A stretch of DNA of 64,000 nt, taken from assembly GCF_042680685.1 (NCBI RefSeq), contig NZ_JBHUEA010000015.1:1-64000 (forward strand). The letters are read 5' to 3'. Below, piece by piece: positions 16,990 to 25,247 of the stretch (the first letter of the stretch is position 1; each line of letters opens with the position of its first letter). The stretch comes from Amnibacterium endophyticum (GTDB taxonomy: Bacteria > Actinomycetota > Actinomycetes > Actinomycetales > Microbacteriaceae). The notes below the pieces were generated by a model. The model saw only the letters and a program-made list of their open reading frames with translations. It was not told where the DNA came from and ran no database searches. Made by a program: the position numbers and the translations under genes.

Positions 16990-17014
16990 ACCCGTCCGGG
17001 GTTCGTCCTACTGT
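16985..17014 (+). promoter_or_regulatory. Promoter of the sugar ABC operon
   Basis: TTGCAA (16985-16990) and TACTGT (17009-17014) are separated by 18 bases. The transcript would have a leader of about 60 bases before ATG 17079, which carries GAGGAG at 17069-17074. Confidence 0.6.
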
Positions 17015-17078
17015 CGCTCGCACAGGGCGCACCTTGCATCGTGCCCTGTGCACACAGCACGACTCGATGAGGAGTTCG

Positions 17079-18365
17079 ATGAGGAAGTCGATCCGCGTCA
17101 CGGCAGCGACCCTGACGCTCGCACTCGGTGGACTGGGGCTGGTGGCCTGCTCCAGCTCGTCCCCCGCCCCCGGCAGCCCTGGCGCTGCCGACGCCACCAT
17201 CCCGGCGGACCAGTACGGCCCGATCACCGTGGTGCAGGGCAAGGACAACAACGGAGTGCTGCCCAAGTACGCCGCGCTCTGGAACAAGGACCACCCGGAC
17301 CAGAAGGTCACCTTCAAGGAGCAGTCGGACCAGGCCGACCAGCAGCTGCAGGACCTGCTGCAGAACTTCCAGCAGAAGCTGCCGGACTACGACGTCGTCT
17401 CGACCGACGTGGTCTGGACCCAGCAGCTCGCGTCCCAGGGCTACCTGCAGCCGCTCACCGGCCCGTACAAGCTCGACGAGTCGGGCGTGCTGCCGTCGGT
17501 GCTCGCCACCTCGATGTACCGGGACGTCCAGTACGCGGCCCCGTCCTCGACGGACGCGCAGATCCTCTACTACCGCAAGGACTGGCTGGGCGACAAGCCG
17601 GTGCCGACGACCTACGACGAGATGTTCTCGCTCTGCGACATCGCGAAGTCGAAGGGCGCTGGCTGCTACGCCGGGCAGTTCGCGAAGTACGAGGGCCTCA
17701 CCGTCAACTTCTCCGAGGCGGTGAACTCCGCGGGCGGCTCGGTCGTGAACGACAAGGGCCAGCCGACGCTGGACACGCCCGAGGCCAAGAAGGGTCTCGA
17801 GACCCTGGTGAACGGCTTCAAGGACGGCGACATCCCGAGGCAGGCGATCTCCTACCAGGAGGAGCCGGGCCGTCAGGCCTTCGAGTCCGGGAAGCTGATG
17901 TTCTACACGAACTGGCCGTACCAGTACTCGCTCACCACGACGGGCGACCAGTCCTTCGCGAAGGACGACCCGAGCGCGCTCGGCATCGCCCCGTTCCCCG
18001 GCAAGTCGAGCCTCGGCGGCCACAACTGGGCGATCAGCATGTTCTCGAAGCACAAGGGCACGGCGCTCGAGTTCCTGAAGTGGTACCAGACGGCCGAGAT
18101 CCAGAAGATGGGCGTCGAGGAGGCCTCGTCGGCCCCCGTGCTCGCGAGCGTCTACGACGACGCCGAGCTGGCGAAGCAGTTCCCGTACCTGCCGACCCTG
18201 AAGAAGTCCCTCGACAACGCGGTGCCGCGGCCCGCGTCGCCGTTCTACCAGGCGGTCTCGACGGCGATCCAGAACAACGCCTACGCGGCGCTGCAGGGCA
18301 ACAAGTCGGTCGACCAGGCGCTCAGCGACATGTCGACGGCCATCAAGCAGGCCAGCGGCAGCTGA
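17079..18365 (+). CDS. Sugar ABC transporter substrate-binding lipoprotein
   Basis: Extracellular binding protein of 428 residues. The signal peptide MRKSIRVTAATLTLALGG is followed by lipobox LVAC, so the mature protein is a lipid-anchored lipoprotein starting at Cys. The body belongs to the family 1 (maltose/trehalose type) solute-binding proteins: DVVSTDVVWTQQLASQGYL, AAPSSTDAQILYYRKDWL and GGHNWAISMFSKHKGTALEF. It delivers a sugar to the permeases encoded next. ATG 17079 has GAGGAG 4 bases upstream; an in-frame ATG at 17067 lacks a ribosome site. Specificity is probably an alpha-glucoside, judged from the neighbouring GH13 enzyme. A hairpin downstream separates it from the permease genes. 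Confidence 0.93.
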   Translation: MRKSIRVTAATLTLALGGLGLVACSSSSPAPGSPGAADATIPADQYGPITVVQGKDNNGVLPKYAALWNKDHPDQKVTFKEQSDQADQQLQDLLQNFQQKLPDYDVVSTDVVWTQQLASQGYLQPLTGPYKLDESGVLPSVLATSMYRDVQYAAPSSTDAQILYYRKDWLGDKPVPTTYDEMFSLCDIAKSKGAGCYAGQFAKYEGLTVNFSEAVNSAGGSVVNDKGQPTLDTPEAKKGLETLVNGFKDGDIPRQAISYQEEPGRQAFESGKLMFYTNWPYQYSLTTTGDQSFAKDDPSALGIAPFPGKSSLGGHNWAISMFSKHKGTALEFLKWYQTAEIQKMGVEEASSAPVLASVYDDAELAKQFPYLPTLKKSLDNAVPRPASPFYQAVSTAIQNNAYAALQGNKSVDQALSDMSTAIKQASGS

Positions 18366-18379
18366 CCCGTCCCACCACC

Positions 18380-18411
18380 GAGGGGGTCCGGCTCACGGGC
18401 CGGGCCCCCTC
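18380..18411 (+). terminator. Intra-operon attenuating hairpin
   Basis: A 13-bp stem (18380-18392 with 18399-18411), one wobble pair and a 6-base loop lie between the binding-protein and permease genes. No promoter is evident after it, so it probably acts as a partial terminator that keeps binding protein in excess over permease. Confidence 0.65.
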
Positions 18412-18443
18412 GCTCTGCTCGGTCGACATTCAAGGGAGCATGG

Positions 18444-19481
18444 ATGACTACAGCAACTCCGCCCGCACCGCCGCGTCCGAAGGACGTGAGCGAGGCCGGG
18501 CGCGCGAGCCTCGAGGCCAACCGCCGCCGCATCACCCGCACGTCCTACGCGCTGCTCGCGCCGACGATCGTGGTCATGGCCGTGATCGTCGGCTACCCGA
18601 TCGTGCTGTCGGTGGTGAACTCGTTCCAGTCGGACGCCCGTCTGGACCCCGCCACCGGCTTCTTCGTGTCCGGCGGCTTCGCCGGGCTCGAGAACTACGC
18701 GCACTGGCTCCTGCAGCAGTGCACGACGGCCGCGGGCACCGGCGCCTGCGCCCAGGGCAACCTCGGCGCCAGCTTCTGGACCGCGACGTTCAACACGTTC
18801 TTCTTCACGGTGGTCACCGTGGCGCTCGAGACCGTCATCGGGCTCTGGATGGCCATCATCATGAACCGCAACTTCCGGTTCCGCGGCCTGCTGCGCGCCG
18901 CGGTCCTCGTGCCGTGGGCGATCCCCACGGCCGTGACCGCGAAGCTGTTCCTCTTCATCTTCGCCTTCGCGGGGATCGTGAACTCGCTGCTGAACCTGCA
19001 GATCGTGTGGACGGCCGACCTGTGGGCGTCCCGGTTCGCGATCATCATGGCGGACACCTGGAAGACGACGCCGTTCATGGCCCTGCTGATCCTCGCGGGC
19101 CTGCAGCTGATCCCGGAGGACACGTACGAGGCGGCCCGCATGGACGGGGCGACGACGGTGCAGCAGTTCTTCCGCATCACGCTGCCCCTGCTGCGCCCCG
19201 CGCTGATCGTGGCGATCCTGTTCCGCACGCTCGACGCGCTCCGGATGTACGACCTGCCGGCGATCCTCACCGGGGGCGGCGGCGGTCGCGGCGACGCGAC
19301 CACGACGCTGTCGATCCTCGTCGTCCGCGAGATCCAGAACACCGCGGTCAACTCCGCAGCGGCGCTCTCGACGATCACATTCCTGATCGTGTTCGGCGTC
19401 GCGTTCCTCTTCATCCGCGTGCTCGGCGCCAACCTCACGGGCGGCGAGCGGAAGTCCAAGAAGGTCGCAGGCGTCCGATGA
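18444..19481 (+). CDS. Sugar ABC transporter permease (MalF/UgpA type)
   Basis: Inner-membrane permease of 345 residues with about six helices. The EAA loop reads EDTYEAARMDGATTVQQFFR, which docks the ATPase. The first periplasmic loop is extended and contains two Cys near CTTAAGTGAC. AGGGAG at 18433-18438 supports ATG 18444. The stop overlaps the next ATG (ATGA). No ATPase gene is present in the locus, so a shared MsiK/MalK-type ATPase encoded elsewhere is expected to power it, as in other actinobacterial sugar importers. Confidence 0.92.
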   Translation: MTTATPPAPPRPKDVSEAGRASLEANRRRITRTSYALLAPTIVVMAVIVGYPIVLSVVNSFQSDARLDPATGFFVSGGFAGLENYAHWLLQQCTTAAGTGACAQGNLGASFWTATFNTFFFTVVTVALETVIGLWMAIIMNRNFRFRGLLRAAVLVPWAIPTAVTAKLFLFIFAFAGIVNSLLNLQIVWTADLWASRFAIIMADTWKTTPFMALLILAGLQLIPEDTYEAARMDGATTVQQFFRITLPLLRPALIVAILFRTLDALRMYDLPAILTGGGGGRGDATTTLSILVVREIQNTAVNSAAALSTITFLIVFGVAFLFIRVLGANLTGGERKSKKVAGVR

Positions 19482-20395
19482 CCACCGTCGCAGGTCCCAC
19501 CACCGCAGCCGCCGAGCGACCGGTCTTCGACGACCGCGCCGCCTCCCGGGTCCGCGCACGCCGCTGGCGCGCCGCGGGCAGCTCCGTCCGCACCGGCGTC
19601 CAGGCGGCGCTGATCGTCATCTGGTGCCTGCTGCCCGCCTACTGGATGGTCGTGACGGGGTTCCGCCGCTCGGACACCGTCTACGAGACGACGCTGCTGC
19701 CGACGACGCCGACCTTCGACAACTTCATCCAGGCCTTCAACCCGGCACGCAACCAGCTCGGCCGCGCGCTGCTGAACAGCTTCGGCATCGGCGTGCTCGT
19801 GACCGTGATCGCGCTGGTCGTCGGCGTCTCGGCCGCCTACGCGATCGCGCGGCTCGCCTTCCCGGGCAAGGGGCTCGTGATGGGGGCGGTGCTCGGGGCC
19901 TCGATGTTCCCCGGCGTCGCGCTGCTGACCCCGCTGTTCGGCCTCTTCACGCAGCTGAACTGGCAGGGCAGCTACCAGGCGCTGATCATCCCCTACATCG
20001 CCGGCGCGCTGCCCCTGACGGTGTGGACGCTGAACTCGTTCTTCCGCGAGATGCCGTGGGAGCTCGAGGAGGCGGCGCGCATCGACGGCTGCACGGCCGC
20101 GCAGGCCTTCCGGATCGTCATCCTGCCGCTCGCGGCGCCCGCGGTCTTCACGACCGCGATCCTCGCCTTCATCGGCAGCTGGAACGAGTACCTGCTGGCG
20201 AGCGTGCTCTCGAACGCGCAGACGCAGACCGTCACGGTCGCGATCGGCAACTTCGTCGGCAGCCAGCCGCGCGAGATCCCCTACGCCACCACGATGGCCG
20301 CCGGCGCGGTCGTCACCGTGCCGCTGATCATCCTCGTGCTGATCTTCCAGCGCCGGATCGTGGCGGGCCTCACCGCGGGCGGGGTGAAGGGCTGA
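19478..20395 (+). CDS. Sugar ABC transporter permease (MalG/UgpE type)
   Basis: Second permease subunit, 305 residues and six helices. The EAA loop is ELEEAARIDGCTAAQAFR and is followed by PLAAPAVFTTAILAFIGSWNEY, characteristic of MalG-type subunits. The N-terminal 35 residues are Arg/Ala-rich and cytoplasmic. It overlaps the upstream permease by 4 bases and the downstream small gene by 1 base (TGATG), so all three are one translation-coupled unit. Confidence 0.93.
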   Translation: MTTVAGPTTAAAERPVFDDRAASRVRARRWRAAGSSVRTGVQAALIVIWCLLPAYWMVVTGFRRSDTVYETTLLPTTPTFDNFIQAFNPARNQLGRALLNSFGIGVLVTVIALVVGVSAAYAIARLAFPGKGLVMGAVLGASMFPGVALLTPLFGLFTQLNWQGSYQALIIPYIAGALPLTVWTLNSFFREMPWELEEAARIDGCTAAQAFRIVILPLAAPAVFTTAILAFIGSWNEYLLASVLSNAQTQTVTVAIGNFVGSQPREIPYATTMAAGAVVTVPLIILVLIFQRRIVAGLTAGGVKG

Positions 20396-20637
20396 TGGAC
20401 GGCAGGAGGCGGCGTGCGTGGCAGGAGGGCTTCGACTACGCCATCGGGTTCTTCGGCTTCTTCGCCGTCGCCTTCTGCGTCCTCTGCCTGGTGTTCCAGG
20501 TGATCGGCCGGGACGCGCTGTGGTGGGCGTGGGCGACCGTGCTGTGCGCGGTCCTCGCCGGCGGGATCTGGCTGATCCGGCGCGGCGTGCTGCGGTCGCT
20601 GGAGCGGGCGGAGGCGGAGCGCGCCGAGGGCGTCTGA
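20395..20637 (+). CDS. Small two-helix membrane protein of the sugar operon
   Basis: Protein of 80 residues: basic start MDGRRRRAWQEGFDYAIG, two hydrophobic helices (about 18-36 and 42-60) and a charged tail RSLERAEAERAEGV. The start codon overlaps the permease stop (TGATG), which argues strongly that it is real and co-made with the transporter. No family is recognised. It could be an accessory or stabilising subunit of the importer, or unrelated. Confidence 0.7.
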   Translation: MDGRRRRAWQEGFDYAIGFFGFFAVAFCVLCLVFQVIGRDALWWAWATVLCAVLAGGIWLIRRGVLRSLERAEAERAEGV

Positions 20638-20650
20638 CCCCCGCTCGCCG

Positions 20651-20920
20651 TCAGGGACGACGCGAGCGGATCCAGTCGGTCACGGACGAGCGGAACGTCA
20701 GCACGCTCGCGACGGCGAGCACCACGGCGACGAGCAGCGCCTGCACGTTCAGCGGAGCGATCGAGAGCACGGTGAGCACGATGAGCCAGATGCGCGCGGT
20801 GCCGCTGCCGCGCCGCAGCCGCCACGCGGTCAGGCCGAGCGCCGCCGCGAAGAGCACGCCGATCACGAGCCCCGCGGTCGCGAACGCGGTCAGCTGCTCG
20901 GTGAGCTGCTCGGCCGTCAC
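20651..20920 (-). CDS. Small membrane protein
   Basis: Protein of 89 residues with three hydrophobic segments (about 14-33, 42-60 and 62-77) and a basic C-terminus (DWIRSRRP). It starts at GTG 20920. The upstream AGGG is close to the start, so the start is tentative. It is convergent with the sugar operon and divergent from the LacI gene. No family recognised. Confidence 0.55.
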   Translation of the reverse strand: MTAEQLTEQLTAFATAGLVIGVLFAAALGLTAWRLRRGSGTARIWLIVLTVLSIAPLNVQALLVAVVLAVASVLTFRSSVTDWIRSRRP

Positions 20921-20935
20921 ACCCTGCCGCGCGGT

Positions 20936-20941
20936 CTAGCA
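20936..20941 (+). promoter_or_regulatory. -10 element of the LacI gene
   Basis: TAGCAT followed by a leader of about 55 bases that carries GAGG at 20991, 5 bases before ATG 21000. No copy of the TGCAA/TTGCA operator is seen here, so autoregulation by that site is not evident. Confidence 0.45.
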
Positions 20942-20999
20942 TTCCTCTGCTCCCCGGGGCGCGGCGATCCCGCCGGCCCACCCCGAGCACGAGGCGGCC

Positions 21000-22007
21000 A
21001 TGTCCAGCATCCATGACGTCGCGCGCTACTCCGGTGTCTCCACCGCGACGGTGAGCCGGGCCCTGCGCGGCCTGCCGAACGTCTCGCCGCGCACCCGCCA
21101 GGTGGTCCAGGCGGCCGCCGCCGAGCTCGGCTATGTCGCCTCGCCGTCCGCGTCCGCCCTGTCGAGCGGCCGGCACCGGGCGGTCGCCCTCGTGGTGCCG
21201 TCGATGGGCCGCTGGTTCTACACGGAGGTCGTCGAGGGCGCGGACGGCGTGCTCCGCACCGAGGGCTACGACGCGTTCCTCATCAACCTCGCGCTCGGCG
21301 CCGAAGGGCGGGGGCGGCTCTTCTCGCACTCGCTGCTGCGCAAGCGCGCGGACGCGGTGATCGCGCTCGGCATCGACTTCACGCCGGACGAACGCCGCGA
21401 GCTCCGCTCGCTCGCGGTCCCGCTCACCGTCGTGGGCGGCGCCGTCCCCGGCGTGCGGACGGTCGGGGTCGACGACCTGCAGGCGACCGAGGCGGCCATG
21501 GAGCACCTGGTCGGACTCGGCCACCGGCGCATCGCGCACATCGGCGGGGAGAACGAGCACGGCATGGACTACACGGTCGCGCAGGCGAGGCGGCGCGAGT
21601 GGCGCACGGTGCTCGCGCGCATCGGCGTGACGCCCCCGCCGGCGTGGTTCGGGTCCGGCGGCTTCCTGCTGCCGCAGGCGAAGCGGGCGGCGCTCGAGGT
21701 GCTCCGCGGGCCCGACCGGCCGTCGGCCGTCTTCGCGGGCTCCGACGAGATGGCCTTCGGCGTGCTGCTCGCGGCCCGCGACCTCGGGCTTCGCGTGCCC
21801 GAGGACCTGTCGGTCATCGGCATCGACGACCACTCGTGGAGCGAGTCGTTCGGCCTGACCACGGTGCGCCAGGACCCGCAGGCGCAGGGCGGGGCGGCGG
21901 CGCGGATCGTGCTCGACGAGCTGGCGGGCCTCCCGGTGCACGGCCTCGTGCACCACGCGGCGAGCGAGCTCGTGATCCGCGGCACCACCGCCCCGCCCGC
22001 GGCCTGA
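21000..22007 (+). CDS. LacI family transcriptional regulator
   Basis: Repressor of 335 residues. The helix-turn-helix is SIHDVARYSGVSTATVSRAL with hinge AAAAELGYVASPSASALSSG, followed by a periplasmic-binding-type sensor domain (FAGSDEMAFGVLLAARDLGL, LSVIGIDDHSWSESFGLTTV). All features of a functional family member are present. It most likely controls the ABC sugar operon just upstream through the TGCAA/TTGCA palindrome at 16976 and perhaps the GH13 gene. The inducer is probably the imported sugar. It is followed by a bidirectional terminator. Confidence 0.93.
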   Translation: MSSIHDVARYSGVSTATVSRALRGLPNVSPRTRQVVQAAAAELGYVASPSASALSSGRHRAVALVVPSMGRWFYTEVVEGADGVLRTEGYDAFLINLALGAEGRGRLFSHSLLRKRADAVIALGIDFTPDERRELRSLAVPLTVVGGAVPGVRTVGVDDLQATEAAMEHLVGLGHRRIAHIGGENEHGMDYTVAQARRREWRTVLARIGVTPPPAWFGSGGFLLPQAKRAALEVLRGPDRPSAVFAGSDEMAFGVLLAARDLGLRVPEDLSVIGIDDHSWSESFGLTTVRQDPQAQGGAAARIVLDELAGLPVHGLVHHAASELVIRGTTAPPAA

Positions 22008-22013
22008 GACGGC

Positions 22014-22051
22014 CGAAGGGCGCCGCTCCCGTCGAGGAGCGGCGCCCTTCG
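22014..22051. terminator. Bidirectional terminator between lacI-type gene and rplL
   Basis: A perfect 16-bp stem (22014-22029 with 22036-22051) with a 6-base loop lies between the convergent stops at 22007 and 22070. Confidence 0.9.
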
Positions 22052-22069
22052 GGCTTCGGACCTTCGGTC

Positions 22070-22459
22070 CTACTTCAGGTTCACCGTGGCACCGGCGGCC
22101 TCGAGCTGGGCCTTGGCCTTCTCGGCGGTCTCCTTGTTCGCGCCCTCGAGGACGGGCTTCGGGGCGCCGTCGACCAGCGCCTTCGCCTCGCCGAGGCCGA
22201 GGGAGGTCAGCGCGCGGACCTCCTTGATGACCTGGATCTTCTTGTCGCCGACCGACTCGAGGATCACGTCGAAGGAGTCCTTCTCCTCCTCCTCGGCCGG
22301 AGCGGCCGCGCCGCCGGCCGGGGCGCCGCCGGCGACCGCGACGGGCGCGGCGGCGGTGACGTCGAAGGTCTCCTCGAACTTCTTCACGAACTCGGACAGC
22401 TCGATGAGCGTGAGCTCCTTGAACGCGTCGAGCAGCTCGTCGGTGCTGAGCTTCGCCAT
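22070..22459 (-). CDS. rplL: 50S ribosomal protein L7/L12
   Basis: Stalk protein of 129 residues that recruits translation GTPases. N-terminal dimerisation part (STDELLDAFKELTLIELSEF), an Ala/Gly-rich hinge with acidic AEEEEK, then the globular domain with DKKIQVIKEVRALTSLGLGE and AKALVDGAPKPVLEGA. The length is normal. ATG 22459 is preceded by AGGAGC. It follows rplJ by 44 bases on the same transcript and is ended by the hairpin at 22014. Confidence 0.98.
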   Translation of the reverse strand: MAKLSTDELLDAFKELTLIELSEFVKKFEETFDVTAAAPVAVAGGAPAGGAAAPAEEEEKDSFDVILESVGDKKIQVIKEVRALTSLGLGEAKALVDGAPKPVLEGANKETAEKAKAQLEAAGATVNLK

Positions 22460-22503
22460 GACTGGCTCCTTACTGCTGGGGTTGATGGGTTCCGGACCGC
22501 GGC

Positions 22504-23022
22504 TCAGGCCGCGGCCTGCTCCTGCTTGTCGCGCAGCGCGTCGACCGTGCGGACGGCCTTCGACAGCGGCGCGGCCACCACGACCGCACCTCGGGTGAGC
22601 GTCGCCTTCATGGCGCCGGCGGCCTTGGCCAGCAGCACCTCGCGGCTCTCGAGGTCGGCGAGGCGGGTGACCTCGTCGGCGGAGAGCGGCGCTCCGTCGA
22701 AGTAGCCGCTCTTCACGACGAGGAGGGGGTTCGTCCTGCTGAAGTCGCGCAGCGCCTTCGCGACGGCGACGGTGTCGCCGTGCACGAACGCGATCGCCGA
22801 CGGGCCCGCGAGCTCGTCGTCGAAGGACGAGATCCCCGCGTTGTTCGCGGCGATCTTCGTCAGCGTGTTCTTCACCACGGAGAACGTCGCGTGGTCACGG
22901 ATCTGCGTGCGCAGCTGCTTCAGCTGCGCGACCGTGAGCCCGCGGTACTCGGTCAGCAGAGCGGCGTTCGAGCTGCGGAAACCCTCCGTCAGCTCGGCGA
23001 CCGTCGCTTCCTTCGTCGCCAT
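22504..23022 (-). CDS. rplJ: 50S ribosomal protein L10
   Basis: Stalk base protein of 172 residues that anchors L7/L12 dimers and binds 23S rRNA and its own mRNA leader. Recognisable segments are LLTEYRGLTVAQLKQLRTQI, VVKNTLTKIAANNAG and GPSAIAFVHGD. ATG 23022 was preferred over the longer frame because GGAAGGAG lies just upstream. It is first in an rplJ-rplL operon behind a long structured leader. Confidence 0.97.
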   Translation of the reverse strand: MATKEATVAELTEGFRSSNAALLTEYRGLTVAQLKQLRTQIRDHATFSVVKNTLTKIAANNAGISSFDDELAGPSAIAFVHGDTVAVAKALRDFSRTNPLLVVKSGYFDGAPLSADEVTRLADLESREVLLAKAAGAMKATLTRGAVVVAAPLSKAVRTVDALRDKQEQAAA

Positions 23023-23033
23023 CACGTCTCCTT

Positions 23034-23221
23034 CCGTCTTCTCGTCGGCCTGAAGACCCGTCCGGGCAAGGGAAAAGCCCCGGGCGCGGATGGCCACGGG
23101 GCGAGAACCGCACTGCTGCGGTGTTCACTTCGGGTCACCTGCGCTGGTCGCCGGGCTGGTGCCCGGGCCTTCGATCCCTGCGAGCAGGGACGACCGGCGG
23201 TCTTCGGCTCCGGCCAGGATA
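23034..23221 (-). promoter_or_regulatory. rplJ leader with -10 element and attenuator-like hairpin
   Basis: A TATCCT hexamer on the minus strand at 23216-23221 starts a leader of about 190 bases. It can form several stems: CCCTGC/GCAGGG, CCGGGC/GCCCGG and CACCGCA/TGCGGTG-like arms. Near the end GCCCCG (23097-23102) pairs with CGGGGC (23077-23082), followed directly by TTTT, a rho-independent-like structure ahead of the ribosome site. L10 is known to autoregulate through such leaders in other bacteria; that role here is inferred from position and structure. Confidence 0.6.
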
Positions 23222-23279
23222 GCAGACGCTCGATCGCGCCTCGTCCGCCGGCGGGACCGACGCGCGAGAGGATCGGCGC

Positions 23280-23822
23280 ATGGCCTGGCCCGTCACCGCC
23301 GCCCGCACCGTCTACGAGAACCGCTGGATCCGCGTCGACGAGGAGGACGTGGTCATGCCGGACGGCTCCCCCGGCCTCTACGGCGTGGTCACCATGCGCC
23401 ACGACGCCGTGTTCGTCGTGGCGCTCGACGAGCAGGACCGCGTGCTCCTCGTGGAGGTCGACCGGCACACGGTCGGCCGGTCCCTCGAGGTCCCCGCGGG
23501 CGGCTCGGACGGCGAGGACCCGCTCCTCGCCGCGCAGCGGGAGCTGCGGGAGGAGACCGGCCGCGCCGCGGGCCGCTGGCAGCGGCTCGGGGGCATGACG
23601 GCGCTGAACGGGATCTGCCGCGCGCCGGAGCACGTCTTCCTCGCCCGGGACCTCCGCCTCGTCGACGACCGCGACGAGGCGCGGGTCGTGGAGGGCATCC
23701 GCGCCGTGACCGCGGTGCCGCTCGACGAGGTGCCCGCGCTCGTCTCGGACGGCTCGGTCACCGACTCCGAGACGCTCGCGGCGCTCCTGATGGCGCTCGT
23801 CGCGCTGCGCCGGATCGGCTGA
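23280..23822 (+). CDS. Nudix hydrolase (ADP-sugar pyrophosphatase type)
   Basis: Protein of 180 residues. The Nudix box is present around RELREETGRAAG, preceded by SLEVPAGG, the usual ADP-ribose pyrophosphatase lead-in. The segment between PAG and GED is one residue shorter than the common form of this subfamily as I remember it, while the REL-EE-G core that holds magnesium is intact. Later GICRAPEHVFLARDL also fits the subfamily. It would cleave ADP-ribose or a related nucleoside diphosphate. ATG 23280 starts the domain; GAGGAT lies 6 bases upstream and could be either a ribosome site or a -10. Confidence 0.88.
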   Translation: MAWPVTAARTVYENRWIRVDEEDVVMPDGSPGLYGVVTMRHDAVFVVALDEQDRVLLVEVDRHTVGRSLEVPAGGSDGEDPLLAAQRELREETGRAAGRWQRLGGMTALNGICRAPEHVFLARDLRLVDDRDEARVVEGIRAVTAVPLDEVPALVSDGSVTDSETLAALLMALVALRRIG

Positions 23823-23881
23823 CCGCTCCCCGTCCCGCGCGTCGCTACGCTTCCCGACCGACAGCAGCGAGGGGACGACAC

Positions 23882-25228
23882 GTGGCCAGCCGCACCGCGC
23901 TCCGCCGCCGATTCGGCCCGGCGACGACCGTGCTGGTCGCCTACGCGGCCGTGGTGACCGGCGGTACCGCGCTGCTCGTGCTGCCGATCGCGAAGGCGGG
24001 ACCCGGTCGCTCGGACGTGCTCGACGCGCTCTTCACCGCGATCTCCGCCGTCAGCGTCACCGGTCTCACGACCGTCGACACCCCGCGGCAGTGGAACGGG
24101 TTCGGCCAGACCGTGATCCTCGTGCTGGTGCAGGCGGGCGGCCTCGGCATCATGACGCTCGCCTCCCTCATCGGCCTCGCGGTCGCCCGGCGGCTGACGC
24201 TCGGCTCGAAGCTGTCGACGTCCGTGGAGGCGCAGGGCGTCGGCATCGCCGACATCCGGCGGTTCGTCACCGGAGCGATCCGGATCTCGCTCGGGATCGA
24301 GGCGGTCGGCGCGCTCCTGCTCGGCACCTGGTTCTGGCTGACGGGCGACTTCTCCCCCGGCGACGCGGCCTGGTTCGGGGTCTTCCACTCCGTGATGGCG
24401 TTCAACAACGCCGGCTTCGTGATCCTGCCGCGCGGCCTCGTGCCCTTCGTCGGGGACCCGGTCGTCTCCGGCGTGATCGCCGCGCTCGTGCTGATCGGCA
24501 GCCTCGGCTTCCCCGTGCTCGACGAGCTGCGCCGGCACTGGCGGACGCCGAGGCGCTGGACGGTGAACACGCGGCTGGTGCTCTGGGGGTCGGTGGTGCT
24601 GACGGCCGTCGGCACCGTCTTCATCGTCGTCGTCGAGTGGGGGCGTGCCGGCACCCTCGGACCGCTGGACTGGCCGACGAAGCTGCTCGCCGGCTTCTTC
24701 CAGGCGGTGCAGACGCGCAGCGGCGGCTTCAACACGGTCGACGTCGGGGCGCTCGACGGCGCGACCCTGCTCGTGATGGACGTCCTGATGTTCATCGGCG
24801 GCGGGCCGGCCGGCACCGCGGGCGGCATCAAGCTCACGACCTTCGGCGTGCTGTTCTTCGTGCTCGTCGCCGAGATGCGGGCCCGGTCCAGCGTGAACGT
24901 CTTCGGCAAGCGCCTGCCCGCGGGCGTCGACCGCACCGCCATCACGATCTCGCTGGTGTCCGTCGCCGTCGTCGTCGGCTCGACGGTGGCGCTCACCGTC
25001 ATCACCGACCAGCCGGTCGGACGGATGGCGTTCGAGGCGATCTCCGCCTTCGCGACGGTCGGCCTGTCGACGGGGGTCACGCCGGACCTGCCGCCGGCGG
25101 CGCAGGCCCTGCTGCTGGTCCTGATGTTCGCGGGCCGGCTCGGCCCGATCCTGCTCGCGTCCGCGCTCGCGGTGCGCAGCAGGCCGCTGACCTACGAGTT
25201 CCCGACGGAACGCCCGATCATCGGGTGA
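23882..25228 (+). CDS. TrkH/KtrB-type potassium transporter membrane subunit
   Basis: Potassium channel-like subunit of 448 residues with four M1-P-M2 repeats. The selectivity-loop glycines are seen at SVTGLTT, AFNNAGF, QTRSGGFNT and ATVGLSTG. It starts at GTG 23882, with GAGGGGA 7-13 bases upstream; the long upstream open frame is not coding. A TACGCT hexamer near 23844 is a likely -10. It lies 19 bases before its regulatory subunit gene. It works with that TrkA-type protein to import potassium at the cytoplasmic membrane. Confidence 0.94.
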   Translation: MASRTALRRRFGPATTVLVAYAAVVTGGTALLVLPIAKAGPGRSDVLDALFTAISAVSVTGLTTVDTPRQWNGFGQTVILVLVQAGGLGIMTLASLIGLAVARRLTLGSKLSTSVEAQGVGIADIRRFVTGAIRISLGIEAVGALLLGTWFWLTGDFSPGDAAWFGVFHSVMAFNNAGFVILPRGLVPFVGDPVVSGVIAALVLIGSLGFPVLDELRRHWRTPRRWTVNTRLVLWGSVVLTAVGTVFIVVVEWGRAGTLGPLDWPTKLLAGFFQAVQTRSGGFNTVDVGALDGATLLVMDVLMFIGGGPAGTAGGIKLTTFGVLFFVLVAEMRARSSVNVFGKRLPAGVDRTAITISLVSVAVVVGSTVALTVITDQPVGRMAFEAISAFATVGLSTGVTPDLPPAAQALLLVLMFAGRLGPILLASALAVRSRPLTYEFPTERPIIG

Positions 25229-25247
25229 CGGACGGCAGGAGGACGAC

